Source of the DNA: Numida meleagris
Taxonomy: Eukaryota; Chordata; Aves; Galliformes; Numididae
Direction: 5' to 3'
DNA: 64,000 nt
Assembly (NCBI RefSeq): GCF_002078875.1
Contig: NC_034413.1
Span: forward strand, 64,272,252 to 64,336,251
Under the pieces are notes generated by a model, which had not been told where the DNA came from, ran no database searches, and saw only the letters and a list, made by a program, of their open reading frames with translations. Below are positions 24,616-36,600 of the stretch, piece by piece (positions within the stretch are counted from its first letter, which is position 1; each line of letters begins with the position of its first letter). The position numbers and the translations under genes are program-made.

Positions 24616-27600
24616 GTAAATAAAATTGAAAAGAATTAAAAAGGTAGCCATGCTATTTGCTGAAAACTATAATGATATTAAGAAATGCATTTAAAATGAA
24701 CATTCCTTTAAGTATTTACATTCACCTGGTATATTATAAGTTATACCCCATGGAAAGCATATTTCCTAATAACGGAAACAGAAAGCAAACATAGGCTAAA
24801 GTGTCTGCTAGATGTAGCAGGGTAAAATATTGTATTTACTTCTAACTCAACATTTCTGTTTTAAACTGTGTTTTCTGGTAGATAAAATTTATAACAACTC
24901 TATGCACTTTATTAATAAAATGTTTTGAAAGGAGAAAGCTGTGCTCTTCAGGAGAGGTGTCTGATAGAAGCAATGTTGTTGGCTTCCTTCTCACAGGAGC
25001 TGCTTGCGTTCTGTTAATAAGGAAGGAAGGGACAGTGATCTTTGGAACGTGTCTTACAATAAATGATCCTGTTCTCATGCAGTTCGGTGTTGTCTTGCTA
25101 GCAGTTTGATGTGAACCAATTGTTAAGGTTCTCTAGATGCCTCTAACATCTAGGACTTAAGCTGCAGTAGATGCTAGTTGGACTTTTAATTTTAGAAAAT
25201 ATTTTGCAAATCTAAGTGTATAATATACAAACACAGTTTTTCAGAGCTTTTTTTTTTTCCTTTAGGAGATTATCTTCACTGTGACATGATCTGTGAAATT
25301 TGTTAGCATTTTCTGTTTGTGTTTTACGCTTACTGTGCAAGGTATGTATGAGTGAAGTATGTCTTCCTATATTCATTTTTATTAGAGTTAATTGCTGTCA
25401 TTGTGCAGAAGCCAAATATGGAGAAATGTGTATGACTGTGTTTCATTGCAAGTTTGGGAGTACTTGTTCTTTGTCAGTAAGTAGGATAACATGTCTAAAA
25501 CTTCCCAAAATACTAGTTGGCATCTCTTTGCATTCTGTGTGAAGTGTTACATTCTTTTAGTCAGCTTCTAGCTGGAGATGCATCTTGCTGCACAGTCAAG
25601 ACTTCTTAGTTGCCTGTTGAGCTCTTCCTTGTTATGGAAGAATGGTTTATTAGGTACTCAAAAATGTTAAGGAGACACCGTGTAGCCAAAAGAGCAAGTA
25701 ATAATTGCTACTACTGTAACATAAGGCGTATTGTAGCTTTGAGGAATAAGTACGTTCTTTTTAATTTGAATTTTAAATCCCATGTATAGGTAGAAAAGAA
25801 ATGATGTAACCTATTTATACTCTGAATGACTTCATGTAACCTCTAATGCACAGAGTACTAGTTCTGTTGTCCTTGTGTCCGCTCCCACTGAAAGATCCTA
25901 ATGCAAGGAATTTGTACGTGCCTAACATAGGTTGAGTACAGTGCTAAGCAACTACAGAATGTACACAGTCTCCAGGCACAGCTTATACGGGCTGTGTGCT
26001 TTGGAGCAGTTTGTGGTGCGAACAAAAGAGTGATGGGTGTGAGCATGTCACGTAGAGATCTCAAATCCGTTAGGCAACTGTAATTCCTTCCAGTTTCCAC
26101 CTACCTTTCCTCTAACTATCCACAGCATGTAAGTGGTGAAAGGATGGAGTAATTTCTACTTCTGCTGTATCTTACCACTGTTTTGCATCACCCTGTAGCC
26201 TGACAAGGAATTAGACTTTTCTTATAGATCCTTTCTTACTTTTTAATGCCCAGCTTCAATTTTGGCTGCATGTTATGCAAGTGTGTGAGTGATCTGTAGG
26301 CTAAATATAACAAAACTTAATATAATGGCTTGTAGGCGATTAGTCAAAATAGCAGCACAGTTCGTACAGCATAGTACATAGTATTTATTAAGCCAACTCC
26401 TAAACACTCAAAAGCCCTCACAAGATTCCAAGCACCACAACCTTTTTGTTAGATTGATCAGGTTTAAAATAATATCCCTGTTTTTCTCTTTGAAATAAAT
26501 ATTTTCTCCTTTATTCTTTATTGAATAGAGATTGCAACCCCTTGCTGAGTCTTTCATAACTTTGCTCCTGTCTACTTACGGATTTTTGCTTGCTTTTGTC
26601 AAATCCCACCATTTTATCAGGAAAGCAGAACAATTACCCAGAACTAATGCCCACACATGGAATATATCAGCATAGATCTAGTGGTGTAATTGTACTTCAA
26701 GAACTCTGCTTGATAATCTTTTTCTTTGGAAAGAAGCTCTTTTGAGAAATGGAGAAAGTAAAAATGGCAACGTTTGAACATGGCAAAGACTATTTACTGA
26801 AGGAGAGGCGTGAAACAGAAGTGGGAAATAGTGTCCTGATCTCAAAAGCACTTGTGGATTTTAGGGAACTGGCTTTGGCAGGGCAGTTAGACTAGATGAT
26901 CTCCAGAGGTCCCCGTGGTTCTATGATATATAAGATGCAAGTGATTAATCTGAAGAAAAGGCTTGTCTGAAAACTAAAAATTCATGCAGCTTCCTCACTG
27001 AAGACAGTGGCACAGTCATTAAAAAAAAAATTATAAATAATGAAACGACAGTGAGTGATTGGTAACATGTGGAAAAACCAAAGTGTAATGTAAACTCCTA
27101 TAACTATATTAACAAAGCAGTTCATCTGTCTTTACTAGAAGAGACAGGATGTGCTCTAAAAAGGTGAATCACTCTTTGGTTACTTGAAGACAGCGTGTGT
27201 TTGAGTTCTTTATGCTGATAAACAGCAAGGAACACTATATATTCTGTAGCAAATAAACTCTTAATGCGTTTTATTAAACTAGACAAATAATGTTAATCAT
27301 AGAACTATGATATGCATATCTTACTGATTTTTATTAGTAAGTATTTGTAAGGCTATTATGAGTAGACAGAGCTATGAGAGATCGAGATCCATCTCTCTCC
27401 CATGTCTAAACTTGTATTTGAGACTTTTAGGGATAAAATTTGAGGTTTTCCTGAGTTTAAGTCTTAAAATGGGCACTTGTAAGGCAGTATCACAAGACTG
27501 AATTGCTTTTTGGTAGCATTATTGAATATAAGAATGCATGTAGATGTGGTATGCTCATGATTAGTGCTTGACTTGAAATGTAAACAAGAATAAAAAAAAA

Positions 27601-30600
27601 TTCTTTTTGAAAGAATTTATTGAACACTTAAAGTGTTCAATAACACAAAGTTAACACTTTATAAAAACATTGAGTTAATATTTAATTTTAATGCAAGCTG
27701 CTGCAAAGTCAAGCCCCATAAAGTCAGAATGTGCCATTCTTTTGGCCAACCCAAGCAATATCAGTTCTGTTTTCTTGTGGTTACTCTGTGCTTTGAATAA
27801 AACAGAAGTACTCAGCCTACTGAGAGAGAAGGAAAGAAGGTTGGTGTACGCACCGCTGCTGTGCTCATCTCCTGCATAAATGTTACTGTTTTCATTCTGA
27901 ATAGTCATCTTCCAAATGTGAATTTTTGCAGCATGCTTCTGCTCTTTCAGTACTCTTTCAGTTTCAACAGGAACAGTTGACTGTAAGCATTCAAACCCAA
28001 CTGTGCTTTCCTGATAGCTCACCAGAATTGCTCTAATTGAGAACTGCTGCTACTTTGAATAAATATTTCTAAGGTCTGTGAGATGTGTATATGCAAAAGA
28101 TAATAGGCTTTTGTATTTAAAAATCTGAATTTCAAGCTGTAATTTCTGGCAAGTCTGTGCAGCTTTAGTAAGGCACTTTTTTGCTAGCTGACAAGCTTAA
28201 ACCTAATTAGTAGGTGTAGTTCTGATTTCTCAGCATACGGATTTTTCTAAAGTGGCTATTCCTATATGTAACATAGCAAAGTCACAGTCAAAATCATAGT
28301 TCTTTGAGCTTTTCCTTTTAACAGGCAAAGCTTTCTCTTGCATGCGTGCTTACCCATTGTTGGAAACATTACCACTAGAATGCCTATACCTCATGAATTA
28401 TCAAGTAGATATTTAAAATTTGAGTTCAAGTGCAGCTGTCATCTGATTATTATTATTATTATTTTTTTTTTGGTCAAACTAATTCCTACCATCAGCTTGG
28501 AGTATCTGAACTTACAGAAATGTGCTTTTACCTTTTGCGGAACTTAGAATGCGTTTTTGGAATTTGCATGCTGCATGCTTTACCTACTTGGTTTGGTGGT
28601 AGAACAGTAGATAAATTGTTGAGAAGTCTAGATTTTCTTTATAATTGTCCCTCATGTCTCTGAGAGTTTCATACTAGATCTGTCAAAGACACACTTCTTA
28701 ATAAACATTAGCATGTGTTTCCTGGCACAGTGGGTCCATCTCATAGATGTGAAATGCTTTGGGTTTTGTTTGCTTTGTTGTTTTCTTTTTGTTTGTTTTA
28801 ACTTGCTGTTTGTAATCTTCTGGGTTTTATTCCTTTATTAATACTGAATAGGTTACAAATGGTGTGGGTTTTTATCATGAATCGAATGAGCTCCCAGAGC
28901 AGTTCATCTTCTCAGCGTAGAAGAATGGCTCTAGGAATTGTCATTCTTCTCCTTGTTGATGTGATATGGGTTGCCTCTTCAGAACTCACTTCTGTAAGTA
29001 TTGCTCCATGCATCTTGAAAGAATCCTATTTAAGAGGAAAAGCTCAGTGGGAGTGTAGTCCCTTGCACTCAGTAGGTTAGAACTTATTGAAAAGAACGTT
29101 AGGAAGTTCAGTAAGGGGAAGACAGTGTCCTTTAGGTTACTGAAGTCACCTGTATATGCTACAAGTTATGAACAAGCTCAACTCAATGACTATTGGTTTC
29201 AGTATAGAAGATGTTGATGACAGTTTTAAAATGAAACAAAATAAGCTCATAAAAATGTACCATAATTAGGGAATTCATTTTGGTTTTTTGCCATTTTGAT
29301 TAAATAATGCCTGAACTTTTCCAGAGTAGTAAATGAATTGTAGCATTACAGGTTATGTCATGTGGTTGATTTTTAGACCAGAAGATCCATAAGTCTAGGA
29401 TCAAAGGCCTTGTGTGTTACTGAGTTACAGCCTATAGTTGTGGAAAAGTTTGTGGTGATTAGGTCATATATTCAGTCTTAAAACTGGTCTGGTATTTACT
29501 TAACAATAAGTTTTAGGACCTTAAACAGAGCAAATAAGCAAATAGAAATTGGATTTTTAATAAATTCTTCTTAAATTCAGGTTCCTGAACAGTTCACATT
29601 AAGTTCTGTATTGGTTTTGAAACTAGACATATAAAAGTGTTTGTGCTTTAATATGCTGTTATATTAATATTACATTTTTTCCAGTGACCTGGTGGAAACG
29701 CTGTTGATACTGAAATGTTACTTAAAATAATGTTTTCTGGTCTGTGATTGCTGTGTTACTGCTTATAAAGTTGGTCTTTCATTTAGGAATATTTGCATAT
29801 AGGCGTATTTTTGGTCCTAATTGAGTTCAATAGCAAATCAATACTTTGGTTAATCAGTAAAAACTAGCTTTCCTGTGGTAGCATAGTACCTTGCAAGATG
29901 ATATTTAAGATGGTTTGGGGGAGGATGTCCCCAGAATGGGTAGGACCCCATGTCTATTGATTGTGGCTGTCAAGACTGGGAGCATTATGAATTTGGAAGC
30001 CAGAATGTCCTGTACTATATATGCTTGAAACTGTTCATTCATTTTTATGAATTCTGACATAACCAGTAATTTTGGACGCTGCAATTATTTTCTTTCCACA
30101 GTATGTTTTTACCAAGTACAACAAACCTTTTTTCAGTACGTTTGCAAAAACATCTATGTTTGTTCTATACCTCTTGGGATTTATTGTTTGGAAACCATGG
30201 AGGCAACAATGTACTCGTGGGTTTCGTGGAAGGCATGCAGCTTTTGTAAGTATTTTAACTTTAGAACTGCTTGGTGTTGTAGAAGTTCGTATAGGATAAT
30301 CTAAAATAGGCAATCAAAATTTGTACGCTTGCTAAATAATGTTTTAAGACAAGCATTTACAAACTGAATCATGGCACAGGCAGAGAAAACAATCATAATA
30401 GTCTCATGAGAGTAAGAAACTAAAGGTAAATAGTATGAAGTATGTGAGGAATCATAAGAAATGCTGTACTGAGCCAGGGCATTGGCCATTTAGCCTTGTA
30501 TTTAACCTTAAACAGTTGCAGAGGATGATTCTTTTCAAGAAGAGCTGATGAGCCTCACGCTTTTACTTCCCCCATATCTGTAACTAATTGAATTAGTATT

Positions 30601-33600
30601 TGAACATTGTAGTTAAATGTCATTAATGACTCCTTTTGTGCCTGGCAGAACTCTGAACTGTTTTTTGAAGAGATTTTGAGGTTTTTAAAGTTGTATTTAG
30701 GAGATGTAGTAGAGCTGTGATTTTTCTTTTTGCTGTTCTTAACCCTGTACTTGGTAACTTTCATGCACATGAATGCCCTTCTGTTGCTCATCCTAGAACT
30801 GGGCACAGTTTGTGCTAGAGTCTAAAATTATTACAGAAACAGAGGCATTTTCCAAGGAAGTGAAAGATGTTGAAGAGCCCTTGTTCTATGCCAGTGTTTC
30901 AGAATGCTGAGCAGCAGGACTCAGGAAACAGTAAGGCATTTGGCCTGATGCTAATCTTGCACTCAAGTAACAGAAAAGGTGATCCAAGAACATGTAGTTA
31001 ATAACATCTCTTTATAGAAATGAGCTGTATGAAAAGAATTTTTTCACGCAGAGGGTGGTGACACACTGGAACAGGTTGCCCAGGGAAGCTGTGGATGCCC
31101 CGTCCCTGGAGGCATTCCAGACCGGGCTGGACGTGGCTCTGGGCAGCCTGGTCTAGTGGTTGGCAATCCTGCACACAGCAGGGGGCTTGAAACTAGATGA
31201 TCTTTGAGGTCCTTTTCAACCCAGGCCATTCTCTGATTCTATGATAAAGAACTGATTTCAGTCCTTCTGGATATGTCAGACTTCACAGATAGCAATCGTT
31301 GTACAATGTAATTGACTTAAACCCACGGAAGTTAAACATCATTTTTCTTTTTCTTTAAATCTTGCTTTAAATACTTGGAAAACATTTAGAGTTGGCTGTT
31401 ATCTTGACATAATTTTTGGTAGACCAGCCTACAGGTTCTTCACTGGCAGTAACCATTAATAAGGATGATGTATGCACTAAAGGACAATTAGTTGTACAGA
31501 GCAGTTAACCAAATTAACTAATCTGAGCAGGTGAGTAGAATGAGGGGCTACTGTCTGGAGTGCATTGTGTAGTGGTTATATAGACCAGCTGAATCCAGTG
31601 TAGCGCTGTGTTAAAGAAGGTAATGCAATCGTCTTGTGAACTGAGCAGCAATGAGTGAGAGTGCTCAATCTGTCACATTTTGCGTGTGGCACTCATGGGG
31701 TCACTGCTGGAGTCCCATTATTTTCCTTTGTAACCCTATAAAGTTAATTTTCAATAATTTGTAGGAGATACCTAAACATCAAAAGTAATGACTGCTTTGA
31801 AAGAATGACACAGAGAAAGGGGGGTGTAGTGTGCAGTAAAAAATAAGATTTTTTTTTTTGCAGAGCCTTTTTTTTTCCCAAGGAGTTTAGTTAAATATTC
31901 AACAATATAATTACAACAAGTGCCTTTAAAATACCTTGTGTTTATCAGCCTGAACCAAAGTGGTACACTTACAGATTGTTATTTCAACCGTGATTGTTTA
32001 AGTAAAGACACCTCACTGCAAGCCCTTTTTCCACATCAAAGACTTTATTTAGCAGATACCATTTATTACCAGAACTGTAGAACAGGGAACTACCAATCAG
32101 GGAACAGGGGTAGTGGTGCTTGTTAGCATGTGGAAAGGAAGAGGAAAAATAATAGCTGGCCTCATCCTAATTGAAATCTTGTTAAACTAAGTCAAGAGTT
32201 CCATGCTTTTTTGCAAAGAAACGCTGTCTCAGTAAAAGACACCAAAAGACTACTGTAATATATGTGCAGTAACTTAGGGGAGAGTCTCACTAACTGAACT
32301 TTGTAAGTTTTGGCATTCTAACAGCCTGATCCTGCACTGATACCTGCGTATTGCATTCAGTGGGGTCACTCAGGAAATAATAGGAATTGCTGAAATCGAG
32401 TTACTTTCTGAATTTCTAAGCCCTGTTGATTATTGGAGTGGGGATGATGAGGGGAAGGAATTGTAACAGAACTATGGAAAAAAACCATGAAAAATCTTGT
32501 TCTCAAAATAGTGTCATCATAAATTGTTACATTTAAGGTTCTTTTAATTAGTTTGCAGATGCTGAAGGTTATTTTGCTGCTTGTACAACAGATAATGCTG
32601 TAAACAGTTCTCTGGTAAGTTCCTTAATTTGTGAAGGTTGGTGCTTTATATTTTAACGTGACCATTATCCTGACTTCTTGTCTTTAAAGTGTGATCTACT
32701 TTTATGTAATACCTTTTGGCAAAGGAAAATAGCAACTTCAATATTACCTATAAGTACTGCAAATAGTGCTATTACATGTTATGGGAAATACAGGTTCTCA
32801 GCTCAATGAAACATTTGTTTCAGTAGTACTTCATGCAATAAATGTTTATATTGCGAAAAGCAAATGTTTAGGTATTCAGATCAGCAGCTGCCAAAGCAAA
32901 ATGTTGAGAACTAGCGGTAAAGCCAAACATCTTTCAAGACAAATAAGCAACGTTCAGTTAGTTGAGTATCTTGTTTACTGTGTTCCTGCACTGCGGTTTG
33001 GAAGAGGAATGGACTGCCCTTCTTCCTTCCAGTGGATGAAGTGGTTGCAGTTTACTGAATGAAATGCCAGTGCTGGTATTCTGCTGATAAGCCAGATGGC
33101 ATTTTTGTAATGATTTTCATTGTCCGTAAATGACGATTTGTTATGCTCGCAGTCTGCTGCTTAATCTGCATACAGAGTTGGAGGCCACCTCCAGAAATGA
33201 ATTAAAAACATTGAATTTTATCTGAAGTTCATGCTGTCTCCATTATAGCGTAGGGGATGGCAACTGAGCGTAGACGAGTTACAATACGTAGTGTATATTT
33301 TATACTGAATGAGTTGCTGAAGAGAGATTTTTCAGAAGTTTTCATCATGTCATTCTTTGTTATTTCAATTTCATTTATTTACCTACATTTAAAAAACAAT
33401 CTTGTTAGTGTGCTCAATGCATTAAGATCACGCGACCCTAGAAATAGGATTTGTTGTAAAACAATTTTGCGTTAACTTAAACACTCACAAAAATTCTGGT
33501 CCTAAACAAGGAGCCTAATAAAAATGCAGCTACCAGAACATTTTTATTATTTCATTCCTACTACTTACTAATTTAATTTTAATAAGCAGCTTAACTCTTG

Positions 33601-36600
33601 TCTTATTGGAATTATGTTGAAACTCCTGCAAAGTGTCTTGAATACCAGAGTTCTGTTCCCAGACACGTATTTTGACATTTAGTCTTAGTTCACCAGTTTC
33701 AAATAGATTCATTTTTGTATGGATATTCTGGCTTTTATGTTTCTAGTTTAGCATTTGGAGAGAGGCTATCTACAGAAACTTCTGTGATTTTTGAGTTGTT
33801 TTTTATTTTAAATCAGTAGTTTTGAAGTTTTCAGGGATGGCCTTTGTGTTCATGAGGATATACACAAAAGCACACCACTGTAAAATGCAGCAGACAAATA
33901 CCAGTATGTTGAATGTATAGATAATGTGAGCATACTTGACAACCTTATCAATTGTTTGTTGAACATTCAATTAAATGCGATTTTCTTAATATTCACCAAT
34001 CATTTTATTGTATTTTTATTGTATTTATATCGTCCCTGGAGGTATTCAAGGCCAGGCTGGACGTGGCTCTGGGCAGCCTGGTCTAGTGGTTGGTGACCCT
34101 GCACTCAGCAGGGGGGTTGAAACTCGATGATCTTTGAGGTCCTTTTCAACCCAGGCCATTCTGTGATTCTATGATGATTTAGTTTTGAAGAATTTAATTC
34201 TACTGCTTGTAATTTAAATATCCTGCTTAATTGTATTTTACTTACACTGCATCTTTTCAGAGTGAACCTTTATATGTTCCTGTAAAGTTCCACGATTTGC
34301 CAACTGAAAAAAGTGGCAGTAATAATAGTGATGCAGAGAAAAGTGAGTAAAGATTTTCTGGAATGCTGAAATGCTACTTTGACTTATTTTCTTCTTTGTT
34401 TGTATAACTGTTGTCATGTTGCAGGACTTACTTTTTTTTTTTCTTTTCTTTCTCCCTCCCTCTTCCCCTTAAATCTCATGATGCATGAATTGCAGTTTCA
34501 TATTTACTTTCAGGTAGAGAAAACATAGGCCTGTTGTTCAGTTTACCTTTCTTGGTCACTACAGATCCAGCCTATGTTTATCTCAAGGGACCAGCTGGGT
34601 TCAGTACTTGTGATTCTTTCCTTCTGGGCTTGTATGACCAGCAGCAGTGGGTCAGCCTCTGGAAAAAAACAAGCTATTGTCCTTTTTAGAGCAGGAGCAA
34701 AGCAGTCAAAGTAAGAATTTTACCAGTCTATGTGCATTCTGATATTATTTGAGCTTTACTATCACGTGATAGTAGCTGATACAGACCTGGCTATCCCAGA
34801 TAATTAAAGAAGTATTGGCTGTCAAAGAGTCCAGTTGTCTGATCCTCAGCAAAAGGGTCCCTGGTTATAAAGGGGAAAGTCTCTTTGTTAATTGCTGAAT
34901 GACATCTTTAGAATTGCTTTGTTAGGCTCTGCTGTCCTGTGATAGCAGGTACCAATCACTTAATGATTGCTTGAGCTAGAAGGCTTTTTTTTTTTGTAAT
35001 TTAGAAAATGAGATATTGTTTCATGTCAAATCAAGTTAATATTTATATGTAGTGTGTAATGTTTTCTTTCCATAGGAAAATAATAATGCTACAATAATCT
35101 TGTAAATGAAACCTGAAACTGTCTATTCCTGACATTCAGATTAGTTAGGGGAGTAGATTTCAGATGAGGAGGTGACTTTATGATCTCTGCTAAGCTTTGA
35201 CATCTGTTGGACATTCTCATCCTCTGAAAAACTGGCCTTGGAGTTAGGCATAGTTGTGTGTAGTTTTTGGTTAACTTTCTTTATTGGATTAATAGTCAAT
35301 CTTGAATAATCCCTAACTAAAACGTCGTTGTTGTCTTGTGGGTATTTTTGACAGGAAAGATGCTGTTTTCAGTGATGTGGGGTTTTTTTGGTTTGTTTGT
35401 TTTGTGGATAGACAAGTGTACTGATTTAAAGCAGTAATTGTATTTTGCCTCGGTAGCAACCTACCAAATAGCAAAACAGTACTGTAAGAAATAAAAATAG
35501 GGGAAAGTCTTCTATTTGGATAAATACTTGTCATTAATTGGGGAGTATTGTAATCAGCACTGTATTAAAACATCGTAGTGTTATTTGTATGCTGTGTTGG
35601 CTTTAAAAGTTCAATGATCACGTGCAACTGTTTTCTTTTTTCTCTTAAGCTCCCAAAAAACCTCGTGTGAGGTTCAGTAATATTATGGAGATCCGGCAGC
35701 TCCCATCGAGCCATGCACTGGAAGCAAAGCTGTCTCGCATGTCGTACCCAACAGTTAAGGAGCAGGAATCAATATTAAAAACTGTAGGAAAACTCACTGC
35801 AACTCAAGTAGCAAAAATTAGCTTTTTCTTTTGCTTTGTGGTATGTGCTCTTTTTTTTTTTTTCAGAAAACTATAGATGCAATTAAAACTTAGATAATTT
35901 TCATTATTATTATTATACATAGAGTATTGAGAGGAATTGTATTCTTTATGCCACTTTTTCTAAAAAATATTGTAAACAGTAAAACCTGCCTCATGCTGAA
36001 CATAAATGTGTAACTTCTTAAAAGGAGGGTAACAAAAAGAACTCCTGGGTTTCTAGTTAACTGTAAGGTCAGTTGTAAAGATACACCGTGATTTCCGAGC
36101 TTCCAGGTCCTATTGTCCAACACTGGATATGTTTAATGCAGCAAAATCTGTTGTTACGTCTACACAGACTGTTTCCACCTTCAGTGAAAATGATCTGAAT
36201 GTATTTCCATGTATACACACATGCAGTTTTTCTAGACTGAAGTCATTATGTTCAAAAGAAATCCTCTTCATCCCATTCATGGATGCTGCTACTAATAGCA
36301 CGTCTGTGTAATTCTTCTTGGACACTATAAATAGCCTTGTCTAAGACTTCAGAGTAACTTTCTTAATGAGATGATAAATCAAGAAATGTTTAAACACTTG
36401 CTGCTTTTTAAATTTATGAGGGGACAGACAGACATGAATCTTTCCAAAGTTTTTTGAGGCATTAAGTGTGTTTTCTTTTTAGTACGAACATTAGGCTGTC
36501 TAATGTCCCATGTAACTCCAGAAATTTCTTTGTGGCCCGTGTGCAGTAATTATCTTGTTTTGCGAGTTCTTCAAGATAAAAAGTACCTTCAGATAATGTG

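Larger units (their letters stand above)
24616..28851 (+). other. SLC35F5: SLC35F5 intron 2
   Basis: A 4.2-kb AT-rich intron. It holds a small plus-strand CR1 remnant (26877-26928) and a pair of abutting perfect hairpins at 27599-27643. No further exon resembling the longer mammalian N-terminus was recognised here. Confidence 0.8.
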
